Assembly: GCF_014639155.1 (NCBI RefSeq)
Contig: NZ_BMFT01000005.1
Location: forward strand, 186,001 to 250,000
Source: Paenibacillus segetis
Lineage (GTDB): Bacteria > Bacillota > Bacilli > Paenibacillales > Paenibacillaceae
Direction: 5' to 3'
Length of the DNA: 64,000 nt
Of the stretch, positions 53,276 through 63,081 are shown in pieces; the first letter of the stretch is position 1; each line of letters begins with the position of its first letter. The position numbers were made by a program, and so were the translations under genes. The notes beneath the pieces were generated by a model. It did no database searches and was not told where the DNA came from. It was given only the letters and a program-made list of their open reading frames with translations.

Positions 53276-54043
53276 TTATTTTATTGCTACGATCCTTAAT
53301 CGCTTGTAATCTGCGTACCAATTTCCGTCTGTGAATAGCGACGCTTGAGCGTGGTGAGCTATTTTTGCAAACATAGTTTCTTTGTCAGCTTCAGTGATGT
53401 CTTTAAAGAATTCATCTGCTGCTAGTCCGGAGAGCCAGTGGGTAAGACCATTCTCCCCGTCTTGTAGCAATGTAGGGCGATCAAAGTGAGCTGCATAGGT
53501 CACACGAAAGCCCTGTTGTTCCAATAAGCTGCTGTACTCCCCAATGCTTGGAAAATACCACGGGTTACGTTCTTCCGCATCGATTCCATACTCTTCTAAC
53601 ACCTTGTAAATGGATTTGACGATGGTATCACAGTTCCCTTTACCCCCAAACTCCGCCACAAAACGGCCACCAGGCACTAGTACATTCCATACGGAGGTTA
53701 CCACATTTGGAGCATTCTTTACCCAATGCAAAGCTGCGTTCGAGAAGACAGCATTCACAGGTTGATCCAGTGTAAACTGCTCAGCGTTACCTATCCTGAA
53801 ATCAAGTTCAGGATATTTGCTGCTGGCTTGTTCAATCATGTGCGGCGAATAATCCATCCCCAGAACATAGGCCCCCGACTTAGCAATGTCATGACTTAAA
53901 TCTCCGGTTCCACATCCTAAATCGAGAATTCGTTCCCCTTGCTGAGGTTCAAGCAGCTCCACTACACCCTTGCCGTACTCCGAAACAAAGCCTAACTTCT
54001 CGTCATACAATGTTGGCTTCCAAATATGACTTGATCCCATCAT
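53276..54043 (-). CDS. Class I SAM-dependent methyltransferase (trans-aconitate methyltransferase-like)
   Basis: A 255-residue enzyme with the SAM-binding motif ILDLGCGTGDLSHDI (about 39-53), an acidic end of strand 2 in LGMDYSPHMIEQA, and the post-motif VFSNAALHWVKN, which resembles trans-aconitate 2-methyltransferase and related ubiE-type enzymes. AAGGAG precedes the ATG. The substrate is not evident: acnA lies 7 kb away, and a role in clearing trans-aconitate is possible but unproven. The stop lies close to the palindromic repeats. Confidence 0.85.
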   Translation of the reverse strand: MMGSSHIWKPTLYDEKLGFVSEYGKGVVELLEPQQGERILDLGCGTGDLSHDIAKSGAYVLGMDYSPHMIEQASSKYPELDFRIGNAEQFTLDQPVNAVFSNAALHWVKNAPNVVTSVWNVLVPGGRFVAEFGGKGNCDTIVKSIYKVLEEYGIDAEERNPWYFPSIGEYSSLLEQQGFRVTYAAHFDRPTLLQDGENGLTHWLSGLAADEFFKDITEADKETMFAKIAHHAQASLFTDGNWYADYKRLRIVAIK

Positions 54044-54302
54044 CCATTCACTCCTTCTTTACTTCATCTGCATCTATTGTGTCACAACAACCTCAATTGA
54101 TTAAATATATAGAACGAATAACGTTTATAGGATATTCCTATGATCACTTTAGGTGAGCTCTCCAACTGAAGTCCGTACAAACGCACATAAGGTGATTAGA
54201 GTTGGACATTTAAGAGTGTTCAGGTTTTGGCTAATCTGGAAAGGAACAGTTTTGGGTATAGAGTGATCACCATAATATATACACATAAGGAGAGAGCGGA
54301 GT

Positions 54303-56603
54303 ATGGCGAAAATCGCAGATAAATACTTAAAAGTAGATCCTTGGAGAATTGTTGAAGAGGGATTTGATCCCGAACGTAACCGGGTTTCCGAATCTATTTT
54401 CTCGCTGGGCAATGAATATATGGGCGTTAGAGGATATCCCGAAGAGGGATATGGCGGAGATACGTTGTTAGGTAGTTATTTTAACGGATTATTTGAAGAG
54501 AGTAAGGTAAATGCACACTATAAAGGAATTATTAAATCCCTTCGATTCATGGTAAATGCTGTGGATTGGTTGTATACACGGATTACGGTAGATGGTCAGA
54601 TGTTTGATATGGCGAACTGCCAATTCTCGGACTTTCAAAGAGTGCTAGATTTCAAAAGTGGTAGCTATAACCGAAGCTTGATTTGGCATTTACAGAATGG
54701 CAAGAAACTGAAAATTTCTTTTGAACGCTTCGTTAGCATGGATGTATCCAATCTAGGATGTCAGCGTATCGTGTTTGAGCCACTGAATTTCTCCGGTACC
54801 GTTGAGGTAAGGACTGGACTTGATTTCTCTGTGATCCATGAGGATCAAGGGCGCAGCTATTGGGAGGTTCTACAGCAAGGGCAAGTGAATGGGGTTACGG
54901 GAATTCTTGGTCAAACTGTGAATACGAAGAATCGCTTATTCTCCGGATTTAAGATTGATGCACCAGCTGCTCTGGAGACCACTGCTGTAGAAGGCAATCG
55001 CTTCATAGGACTGGACGTAACGATACCATTGGAGCAGGGTAAGCCGGCCTCTTTTGATAAATTCGTTATTAACTATGCAGAGAAAGACATCGCAACCGAT
55101 CAAGAGACACTATGGAATAAAGGACTAGATCTCGCGAAGCTGCATTTGAATGCGAACTACGAATCTTTAGCTAGTCAGCAAGTGGATTATTGGACGGGCG
55201 TATGGGCTGATTCTGACATTAAAATTGAGGGCGACCCGGAGAACCAACAAGGGATACGTTTTTGTGTTTTCCAAATGTACCAGACCTATCATGGTGACAA
55301 CCCAGGCTTCAATATCGGTGCCAAGGGATTAACGGGTGAAGCATATCGAGGACTGGCATTTTGGGATACTGAATCGTATTGTTTGCCATTTTATATTTTT
55401 AATAATCCAAAGGCAGCGAAGAGCCTGCTAGAGTTTAGATATAAATCCTTGCCTTATGCGCTACAACGTGCGAAAGAACTAGATTGTGAAGGTGCGTTCT
55501 ATCCAATCGCAACAATTGATGGGACAGAGAGCTGTGATCTATGGCAGCATTCTAATCTACAACTACATGTGGGTACGGCTGTGGCTTATGGCATTCGTCA
55601 TTACGTTAATATAACTGGAGACAAGTCTTTTCTATATGAAAAAGGATTGGAAATGCTGATTCAAATTAGCCGATTCTACGCTACTCGGGGTCAATGGGGT
55701 CAGAAGACTGGGCAATTTGGGTACTACGGAGTTATGGGGCCTGATGAGTTCCAGCTGATGGTCAACAATAACTGCTACATTAATCTCATGGCGAAAAAAA
55801 TGTTCGAATATACGTTAGATGTGATTGCTACTATGCGTGAAGAGGAAGGTACATCATTCAACGCATTGGCTACACGTCTGAATTTGACGGAGGAAGAGCA
55901 GTCCAATTGGAGGAAATGTGCTGAGCATATGCGGATTCCAAAGGATGAGGAAAACGGTATTTATGAAGAACATGACGGGTTCTTCGACATGCCGCACCTC
56001 GATATTCATTCTATTCCTGTTACAGAATTCCCGTTGTATTCTCATTGGTCTTACGATCGGTTATATCGGTATGACATGATAAAACAGCCAGATGTACTCA
56101 TGTTCATGTTCTTATATAGTGGACAGTTCTCCGTTGAGGAGAAGCGTGCTAACTACGATTATTATGAGCCGAGATGTATTCATGAATCATCGCTTTCCCC
56201 TTCAATCCACTCCATTATCGCTGCGGAGACGGGTAAACCAGAAGAAGCTTATAAGTTCTTTGAATTTGCTACTCGGTTGGATCTGGATAACTATAATCGC
56301 AATACGCGCGAAGGACTTCATACGACATCGATTGCCGCTGCTTGGATGAACATCGTCTACGGTTTTGGCGGGATGCGTTCAGATGGTGACCGCCTAGTAT
56401 TTAATCCATGTATTCCTGAACGTTGGGATGGGTATAGTTTCCCTATTTCCTTTAACGGGACGAAATTGTTAGTTGAGGTAAATAAACAACGTGCTTACAT
56501 TCGGGCGGTATCAGGAGAATCCGTAGAAATCACAGTATATCATCGCGCTTATCATGTGGATCATTCCGGTGTTGAAATAGCCTTGGAAGAGGTGGGACGC
56601 TAA
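54303..56603 (+). CDS. GH65 family disaccharide phosphorylase
   Basis: A 766-residue cytosolic enzyme. GH65 phosphorylases split alpha-linked glucosides (maltose, trehalose, kojibiose, nigerose and others) with phosphate, releasing beta-glucose 1-phosphate. N-terminal beta-sandwich (about 1-270), a linker and an (alpha/alpha)6 barrel follow. The barrel has GLTGEAYRGLAFWDTESYCLP (about 345-365) and the general acid Glu482 in MGPDEFQLMVNNN. The C-terminal part ends in a beta-sandwich. AAGGAGAG precedes the ATG. It is the first of two tandem GH65 genes and pgmB downstream converts the product. Substrate specificity cannot be read from the motif alone. Confidence 0.92.
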   Translation: MAKIADKYLKVDPWRIVEEGFDPERNRVSESIFSLGNEYMGVRGYPEEGYGGDTLLGSYFNGLFEESKVNAHYKGIIKSLRFMVNAVDWLYTRITVDGQMFDMANCQFSDFQRVLDFKSGSYNRSLIWHLQNGKKLKISFERFVSMDVSNLGCQRIVFEPLNFSGTVEVRTGLDFSVIHEDQGRSYWEVLQQGQVNGVTGILGQTVNTKNRLFSGFKIDAPAALETTAVEGNRFIGLDVTIPLEQGKPASFDKFVINYAEKDIATDQETLWNKGLDLAKLHLNANYESLASQQVDYWTGVWADSDIKIEGDPENQQGIRFCVFQMYQTYHGDNPGFNIGAKGLTGEAYRGLAFWDTESYCLPFYIFNNPKAAKSLLEFRYKSLPYALQRAKELDCEGAFYPIATIDGTESCDLWQHSNLQLHVGTAVAYGIRHYVNITGDKSFLYEKGLEMLIQISRFYATRGQWGQKTGQFGYYGVMGPDEFQLMVNNNCYINLMAKKMFEYTLDVIATMREEEGTSFNALATRLNLTEEEQSNWRKCAEHMRIPKDEENGIYEEHDGFFDMPHLDIHSIPVTEFPLYSHWSYDRLYRYDMIKQPDVLMFMFLYSGQFSVEEKRANYDYYEPRCIHESSLSPSIHSIIAAETGKPEEAYKFFEFATRLDLDNYNRNTREGLHTTSIAAAWMNIVYGFGGMRSDGDRLVFNPCIPERWDGYSFPISFNGTKLLVEVNKQRAYIRAVSGESVEITVYHRAYHVDHSGVEIALEEVGR

Positions 56604-56604
56604 A

Positions 56605-58884
56605 ATGAACTGGATCGTACGGGAGACAGGGTTCCATAAGGAACGGATTACGACGAATAGCAACAAATTCATGATCGGTAATGGATACATGGGATACCGC
56701 GGTACGATGGAGGAATTTGCAAAGTCGGAGCTGACGGCAACGACGTTAGCGGGTTTATACGATAGAGTAGGCGATAAGTGGAGAGAACCAGTAAATGCTC
56801 CCAATGGCTTGTCCACTAGAATATATTGTGATGGTAGCTTGCTAAGTGTATTAGAGGAAGAGCCGCTGGAGCATGAGCAGGAATTAGATATGCATATGGG
56901 GCTCCATCGTCGTAAAACAGTCTTTAATGCCCCGGGAGATAATCGTGTTACGTTGTTATCTGAGCGATTCTGCAGTGCCGAGCGTCTGCATTTAATCGTA
57001 AACAAAATTACGATTGAATGTGATAAAGATTGTGAGCTACGGATTACTACGGGGATTGATGGGGATGTATGGGATATTAACGGCCCTCACTTGGAGCGGA
57101 TGGTTGGTCGAGTGGAAGGCAAATGCTTGGTAATGAACGCATGGACGCATGAATTGAACCAGCCTGTCTCCGTCGTAGAAGCGATTGACTGTGAATTTGG
57201 TGAACAAACCATGATTACGGAAGAGAAATCTATCTATAGACAAATCATAATTCAATATAGAGCTGGTGAGCAGTATACCTTAGTCAAATATGTCTCGGTG
57301 TTTACAGGAATGGACGAGGTAGAGAATACAGAGTTAGCGGCTATAAACTCTAGCAAGGAAGCCTTGAAACTCGGATATGCTCAAATCTTTCTAGAACAAG
57401 CCGTAAAATGGAGTCGGAAGTGGAAGCTTTCAGATGTCATCATTGAAGGTGATGAAGAAGCTGGGCATGCATTGCGCTATAGTATGTATCAACTTCATAT
57501 TATCGCTCCAGATCAGTCGGAGAAGGTATCGATTCCGGCTCGGGGTTTATCAGGCCAGGTATACAAGGGTGCCGTATTCTGGGATACAGAAATGTTCATG
57601 TTGCCGTTCTTCCTGTATACTCAACCAGAGGTGGCTAGGAATCTTATGATGTATCGGGTTCATACACTGGGTGGAGCACGTAGAAAGGCTGCAGAATATG
57701 GCTTTGAGGGTGCATTCTACGCATGGGAGAGTCAGGAGACAGGTGATGATGCCTGCACATTGTTTAATGTTAATGATGTGTTTACAGGACGGCCGATGCG
57801 CACCTATTTTCGTGATAAGCAAGTTCACATTAGTGCGGACGTAGCACACGGCATTTGGCAGTATTATACCTTCACTGGCGATGAAAGTATTTTGCTGGAT
57901 GGCGGAGCAGAAGTGATCTGGGAATGTGCAAAATTCTTTTATTCGTATGCCTACTATAATTCACGTAAAGATCGATATGAAATACTGGATGTGACTGGCC
58001 CTGATGAGTACCATGAACGGGTGAACAATAATGCATTTACAAATATGCTGGTGAAACAAACCTTATTCATTATGATGGAAGTGATGAAGCATCTACAGGA
58101 CAACCATCCAGGTTTATATGAAAAGATCCTATCCATAGGACATAATGGACCTACATTAGAGCAAATCTCTCACATGTACGATAACCTATATGTACCGCAG
58201 CCAGATTTGGAGAATAAAATCATTCCGCAGTTTGATGGATATTTTAAACTGGAAGACGTTTCGCTTGCCGAACTAAAATCGAGAATTATTAATAAAAATG
58301 AATACTTAGGTGGGGGTAGTGGACTCGCGACGACCACCCAAATATTGAAACAGGCAGATGTCGTCCTGATGTTACACTTATTTAAAGATCGATTTGATCA
58401 GGAGACGAAGCAGGCCAATTGGCAATTCTATGAGCCTCGCACAGAACATGGATCTAGTCTAAGCTCATGCATTTACGCGTTGGTTGCATCGGACATTGGT
58501 TCACCAGATTGGGCTTATCCATACTTTATGCGAACGGCTACGATCGATCTGACCGGTGAATCGAAGCAATACGTTGGTGATCTCTACATCGGAGGTACGC
58601 ATCCAGCGGCTAATGGTGGGGCATGGATGGCGGCTGTATTAGGTTTTGCTGGTCTTCAATTCCAGGGGAATGGAGTTATCATTTCCCCAGCGTTACCGGA
58701 GAAATGGACAGCGATCGAGTCTCCTATAAGCGTCCAAGGACAAAGTTACAGAATACGTGTAGGTAAAGAGGAAGTCCAGATTACAGCGGCTGACAGCAAT
58801 ACGAAAGATATGTCGTTCACGATCTTAGGCCAAACGATAAACGTAGCACAAGGACAGGCAATAACTGTATCTTACAAGTGTTAG
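56605..58884 (+). CDS. Second GH65 family disaccharide phosphorylase
   Basis: A 759-residue cytosolic enzyme of the same family as its neighbour but clearly diverged. The start lies one base after the upstream stop codon, with GAGGTGGG before it. Barrel motifs: ARGLSGQVYKGAVFWDTEMFMLP and general acid Glu468 in TGPDEYHERVNNNAF. The PDEYH form is common in kojibiose, trehalose and nigerose phosphorylases. Two different GH65 enzymes in one operon suggest that two linkages of an alpha-glucan fragment are attacked. pgmB follows. Confidence 0.92.
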   Translation: MNWIVRETGFHKERITTNSNKFMIGNGYMGYRGTMEEFAKSELTATTLAGLYDRVGDKWREPVNAPNGLSTRIYCDGSLLSVLEEEPLEHEQELDMHMGLHRRKTVFNAPGDNRVTLLSERFCSAERLHLIVNKITIECDKDCELRITTGIDGDVWDINGPHLERMVGRVEGKCLVMNAWTHELNQPVSVVEAIDCEFGEQTMITEEKSIYRQIIIQYRAGEQYTLVKYVSVFTGMDEVENTELAAINSSKEALKLGYAQIFLEQAVKWSRKWKLSDVIIEGDEEAGHALRYSMYQLHIIAPDQSEKVSIPARGLSGQVYKGAVFWDTEMFMLPFFLYTQPEVARNLMMYRVHTLGGARRKAAEYGFEGAFYAWESQETGDDACTLFNVNDVFTGRPMRTYFRDKQVHISADVAHGIWQYYTFTGDESILLDGGAEVIWECAKFFYSYAYYNSRKDRYEILDVTGPDEYHERVNNNAFTNMLVKQTLFIMMEVMKHLQDNHPGLYEKILSIGHNGPTLEQISHMYDNLYVPQPDLENKIIPQFDGYFKLEDVSLAELKSRIINKNEYLGGGSGLATTTQILKQADVVLMLHLFKDRFDQETKQANWQFYEPRTEHGSSLSSCIYALVASDIGSPDWAYPYFMRTATIDLTGESKQYVGDLYIGGTHPAANGGAWMAAVLGFAGLQFQGNGVIISPALPEKWTAIESPISVQGQSYRIRVGKEEVQITAADSNTKDMSFTILGQTINVAQGQAITVSYKC

Positions 58885-58948
58885 ATATATTACAATAATG
58901 AATAAAATGATAATAGAGAGTATTCTTTTGTGGAAAAGGAGATTAGAT

Positions 58949-59587
58949 ATGCTTAACGGAATGAAGGGTGCCATTTTTGATTTGGACGGGGTAATTGTAG
59001 ATACGGCAAAATATCACTTTTTAGCCTGGAGATCCTTAGCTGAGAAGCTTGGCTTTGAGTTCACGGAGGCGCATAATGAACGACTAAAAGGGGTTAGCCG
59101 GGTAGAATCACTACGGATTCTACTGGAAGTTGGCGGAATCGAGGCTACTGAAGAGGAACGCCTGATGATGGCTGACAATAAGAATAAGGAATATGTGAAC
59201 TATATATCACAGTTAGACCCTTCCGAGATTCTTCCCGGTGCTAAAGAATACCTAGAGATTCTCAGAAGCCAGGGAGTAAAAATTGCTTTGGGATCAGCAA
59301 GCAAAAATGCTGAATTCATATTGTCTAAGCTGAACATTACGGATCTGTTCGATGCTGTCATCGATGGAACTAAAGTATCCAAAGCCAAGCCAGATCCTGA
59401 GGTATTTCTACAGGCAAGTACAGCATTGCAATTGGACCCATCACAATGTGTTGTATTTGAAGATGCAGAAGCGGGTGTGCAAGCAGGCAAAGCCGCAGGA
59501 TGCCAAGTTGTAGGAATTGGTAGCCCTGATATTTTGAAGGAAGCGGATATCGTAGTTGCCGGCTTATATGAACTTCTAGCACAATAG
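58949..59587 (+). CDS. pgmB: Beta-phosphoglucomutase
   Basis: A 212-residue haloacid-dehalogenase-type enzyme converting beta-glucose 1-phosphate to glucose 6-phosphate. The start is ATG 58949, after AAAGGAGA; the open frame upstream is not used. The catalytic pair Asp11 and Asp13 is in IFDLDGVIVD, the cap segment has LKGVSRVESLRILLE, then GSASKNAEF and KPDPEVF and the metal-binding FEDAEAGVQAG. It handles the beta-glucose 1-phosphate made by the two GH65 phosphorylases encoded immediately upstream. Confidence 0.95.
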   Translation: MLNGMKGAIFDLDGVIVDTAKYHFLAWRSLAEKLGFEFTEAHNERLKGVSRVESLRILLEVGGIEATEEERLMMADNKNKEYVNYISQLDPSEILPGAKEYLEILRSQGVKIALGSASKNAEFILSKLNITDLFDAVIDGTKVSKAKPDPEVFLQASTALQLDPSQCVVFEDAEAGVQAGKAAGCQVVGIGSPDILKEADIVVAGLYELLAQ

Positions 59588-59599
59588 AAAAATAATTAT

Positions 59600-59645
59600 A
59601 AAGGCTTCGATCCTGGCTAATTTGCAGGATTGGAGCCTTTTTTGA
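59600..59645 (+). terminator. Rho-independent terminator of the GH65-pgmB operon
   Basis: AAGGCTTCGATCCTG (59601-59615) pairs with CAGGATTGGAGCCTT (59625-59639) with mismatches or wobbles at the centre of the stem, followed by a T-run. Confidence 0.8.
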
Positions 59646-59827
59646 GTTCCTATGTTGGGTATTTACATTACCCTATATAATGAAAATAAAAATGTAACTC
59701 GTTTTAATTCACGAATGAAGAGTACAGATACATAGCGATTGTAGAATTGCTCATGATGTTAGTAGAAATGCACATGCTTGTTGTTTTTTTTTACTGATAT
59801 ATTTAAAGTGCCGGGGGTGTATGACAA

Positions 59828-61636
59828 TTGAAGTTAGGTTTCAAGAATCCACTGAATAGATTAAACGTAAAGCAACAGATGATTCTTTTATTTCTCGTAC
59901 TAGTCATTCCTATGTTCATATTAAACTCTTATGGCAATTACAAAGCTGGACAGATTTTGAAGCGACATGTAACCAATGCCTATATTGAATTGAACAATCA
60001 AAATTTCAGATTGATTAATCGGGATATTGAAGCAATTAATAAGGTGACATCGACGGTGTTCCAGAATTCGTTAGTACAGGGGTTAAATCCCGCTTCTTCG
60101 GAAGAGACAGTCTTTGCGCGGGTCAAAAGCTATGAAAAGCTAGAGATTCTGCTGGGTACATATTCTCAGGAAACGGATCAGCGCCAACCGCTTTATTTTT
60201 CTCTCTATGTGTACGATCCGGAGAATACTTATTTCTTTGCTCCATTCTATCCAAACCCTAAGAAAGCGGGAGTGTATTTTTTCTCAAGTGATGAGAAGCC
60301 GGAATGGTTTGACGAAGCGGTATCTAAAAAAGGAAACGGTTACTTAAAACTGATCGAACATCTGTCCCCGGAATCCAAAGGTCAGGACAACCAGAAGACG
60401 CTGGCCTACGTCAGAGCGATCAATAGCATATATAAAAATGGAACGATAGGGGTTCTTGTCGTTTCGAATATGGATGCTCGCATTGGTGAATCGATGCAAA
60501 CCGTATCTGTTCCGGAAGGCGAACTATATTTTACAGATTGGAATAACCGAATTCTTACAGCTATAGCACCAGAACATGGCCCTTTTCTAGATCTGCCGCC
60601 AGAGGCTGATCTCGGAAACTCGATGATCGGAGTAAAGGATATCATCACGAATGACTTTATTTATGTCATTAATTATAATCATGTTCTTCAGCAGAAATTG
60701 ATCTATAGAGTGCCGGTTCAAGCCCTCCTTGCGCAGCAGAATGAAATTAAACGAATCATACAGCTGATAACGATTGCTTATATTGTGGTAGGACTTCTGA
60801 TTATGCTGTATTTTTGGAGGTCTTTGATGACCCCGTTACAAAAGTTAGTGTATTTCGTCAGAAGGTATGAACCCGGCAATGTAGTACCTGAGACTCCTTA
60901 TCGGGGGAGAAAAGACGAAGTCAGTGTCCTGATCTTCACGATATACGATATGGCAAGGCGTTTGAATGGATTGATTCATTATAAATACACGATGGATCTG
61001 AAACAGAAAGAGTCCCAACTACAGATTTTGTATCAGCAAATTAATCCACATTTACTATACAATACGCTGGAAAGTATTTATTGGAAGAGCACGATGGAGG
61101 GGAACACCACCTCTGCCGAAATGATCAAGGAATTGTCTAAATTGATGAAAATTAGTCTTAGTCGTGGAAGAGAGTTAATCACGTTAGAGGAAGAATTGGA
61201 ACATGCCGGGGCATATATCAAATTACAGCAACACAGGTACGATTACTTATTCCACATTACCAAGAACATACCTGATGAACTACTTTCTTTTATTATTCCT
61301 AAGATTACACTACAGCCATTAATTGAAAATGCCATAATTCACGGGGTGAAACATATGGGAGAGGACGGTGAAATTGTCATTAGTGCAACTCATGATGAAG
61401 AACAGATCTATATTCAGATTGAAGACAACGGATACAAGTCGGTGGATTATGAAGCCATCGATAAACTACTGAACGATGAGAAGCACAATCCGGAGTTTGG
61501 ATATGGAATTAGAAATATTCATCAACGGATCCGGCTTCATTTTGGCCCAGAATATGGTCTTGTTTATGCTAGGCGAGCAGAAGGCGGGACCAGGGTAACC
61601 ATTAATCTTCCTAAATCCGTTCAAACATACGAATAA
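59828..61636 (+). CDS. Membrane sensor histidine kinase, YesM type
   Basis: A 602-residue sensor beginning at TTG, with GGGGG ten bases upstream. Layout: helix 1 at about 17-37, an extracytoplasmic domain to about 310, helix 2 (IIQLITIAYIVVGLLIMLYFW), HAMP, phospho-acceptor His408 in QINPHLLYNTLE, and an ATPase domain with N-box PLIENAIIHGV, EDNGYKS where the G1 box is weaker, and GYGIRNIHQRIRL. Its partner regulator follows in tandem after 20 bases. It probably senses an oligosaccharide used by the phosphorylase operon upstream or the sugar importer downstream. Confidence 0.94.
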   Translation: MKLGFKNPLNRLNVKQQMILLFLVLVIPMFILNSYGNYKAGQILKRHVTNAYIELNNQNFRLINRDIEAINKVTSTVFQNSLVQGLNPASSEETVFARVKSYEKLEILLGTYSQETDQRQPLYFSLYVYDPENTYFFAPFYPNPKKAGVYFFSSDEKPEWFDEAVSKKGNGYLKLIEHLSPESKGQDNQKTLAYVRAINSIYKNGTIGVLVVSNMDARIGESMQTVSVPEGELYFTDWNNRILTAIAPEHGPFLDLPPEADLGNSMIGVKDIITNDFIYVINYNHVLQQKLIYRVPVQALLAQQNEIKRIIQLITIAYIVVGLLIMLYFWRSLMTPLQKLVYFVRRYEPGNVVPETPYRGRKDEVSVLIFTIYDMARRLNGLIHYKYTMDLKQKESQLQILYQQINPHLLYNTLESIYWKSTMEGNTTSAEMIKELSKLMKISLSRGRELITLEEELEHAGAYIKLQQHRYDYLFHITKNIPDELLSFIIPKITLQPLIENAIIHGVKHMGEDGEIVISATHDEEQIYIQIEDNGYKSVDYEAIDKLLNDEKHNPEFGYGIRNIHQRIRLHFGPEYGLVYARRAEGGTRVTINLPKSVQTYE

Positions 61637-61656
61637 AAAGTCAGGGGGAATTTTTA

Positions 61657-62988
61657 ATGTACAATATTTTGGTTGTTGATGATGAGCCGTTGATCTGTAA
61701 AGGTTTGGCAGGTCTCTTGACATCATCCGGGCTAGGAATCGATCAGATTTTTACAGCTTATAGTGGGCACGAAGCCTTGGATTATGTTCGGATGGAGGAT
61801 ATTGACCTTCTCGTTACGGATATCCAGATGGGTGAGATGAACGGAATGGAATTGATGCATCAAGCAAAAATGATTAAGCCATGGGTGCAGACGATTATTA
61901 TTTCGGCGCATGAGACGTTTCAATATGCCCAGATGGCCATCAGGCTAGGGGCTAAGGATTATTTGATTAAGCCGCTGAACAGCGAGCAGTTTCTTGATTC
62001 GGTACGCAATGCATTACTAAAAATGGATAAGCCTGTAGCACAAATGGATGAATTTTTGACGCGTAGTCCGGAACATTTTCATATGGAAGAGCCGCGTCCT
62101 GAGAGGAATGAACGGTTAAACCGTCTGTTGGATGAACCCTTTATCCCCAATGTGGGGGAAGACGCTCTCTTAGATTTGCTTGAAGAATTGGGAGTCACAG
62201 GGTGTTACTTCTCCTTGATGCGTATGAAGCTTGGAACCCATTTAGAAGGTGGGAACTCAACCTATACAGAACGAGATGTACGTTTGCTTCGATATGCTGC
62301 GCTGAACGTGGCTAAAGAACTGTTACAAGAAGAATGGAATGCTCTGGCCTTTTATTCTACGAAAGGCGAGATTAACATTCTAATCCAATGGAATGAGGAG
62401 GAGTATGCGGAGCTTGACATGAACAAGATTAACCAATTAGAAATGATTGGACGTAGTCTGCATTATCATGTATCCAAATATTTAGGTATCTCTGCTATCA
62501 TCGGATTCACTCAGATTCTAAGAGGGGTAGAGTTTCTCAACGTGTTAAGCAAGCAAGCGGATAAAGCGATACAGTGGGGCGAGGAGCAAGGAGATTATCA
62601 TGTATTCTATTACGGAGATTTCAATTGGCATAATTATTCTGGAGATCCATCCTCAGAAGAGCTAACGAAACAAAGCAATCAGATTGTGGAGAACACGAGA
62701 CAGTATATCGATGCAAATTATAATCAGAAAGGACTCACAATTCACGATGTAGCCAAGAAAAATCATGTAAGCCCAAATTATCTAAGCTATTTGTTTAAGA
62801 AAAATACGGGCTACAATTTATGGGAATATGTAATTAAGCTCCGAATGGAGGAGAGTAAATCTCTGATTCTGAATACGGATATGCGTAGATATGAAATAGC
62901 TGAACGAGTAGGATACGAATCGCCAGAGCATTTTAGTAAAATTTTTAAGAAATATTTCGGTGTTAGCCCTAGTGAACTGAAGAAGTAA
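61657..62988 (+). CDS. Response regulator with AraC-type DNA-binding domain, YesN type
   Basis: A 443-residue regulator. The receiver has Asp8/Asp9, phospho-acceptor Asp55 in LVTDIQMGE and Lys105 in YLIKPLN. The AraC domain (about 345-443) has TIHDVAKKNHVSPNYLSYLF and RYEIAERVGYESPEHFSKIF. A GGGGG site precedes the ATG. It is the tandem partner of the kinase upstream and lies just before a CUT1 sugar permease gene, its likely target together with the GH65 genes. Confidence 0.95.
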   Translation: MYNILVVDDEPLICKGLAGLLTSSGLGIDQIFTAYSGHEALDYVRMEDIDLLVTDIQMGEMNGMELMHQAKMIKPWVQTIIISAHETFQYAQMAIRLGAKDYLIKPLNSEQFLDSVRNALLKMDKPVAQMDEFLTRSPEHFHMEEPRPERNERLNRLLDEPFIPNVGEDALLDLLEELGVTGCYFSLMRMKLGTHLEGGNSTYTERDVRLLRYAALNVAKELLQEEWNALAFYSTKGEINILIQWNEEEYAELDMNKINQLEMIGRSLHYHVSKYLGISAIIGFTQILRGVEFLNVLSKQADKAIQWGEEQGDYHVFYYGDFNWHNYSGDPSSEELTKQSNQIVENTRQYIDANYNQKGLTIHDVAKKNHVSPNYLSYLFKKNTGYNLWEYVIKLRMEESKSLILNTDMRRYEIAERVGYESPEHFSKIFKKYFGVSPSELKK

Positions 62989-63081
62989 GAACGGTTATAC
63001 TTCACATAGTTTTAGACATGTTCGCAGATCCTTTACTTTCTTACAATGTAATGTAGACACTAAGAGGAATGAGGGAAACTG

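Noticed and set aside
54127..54141. ATAGGATATTCCTAT palindrome in the methyltransferase/GH65 divergent region
   Set aside because: Short palindrome in AT-rich DNA, with no position or motif support for a known operator.
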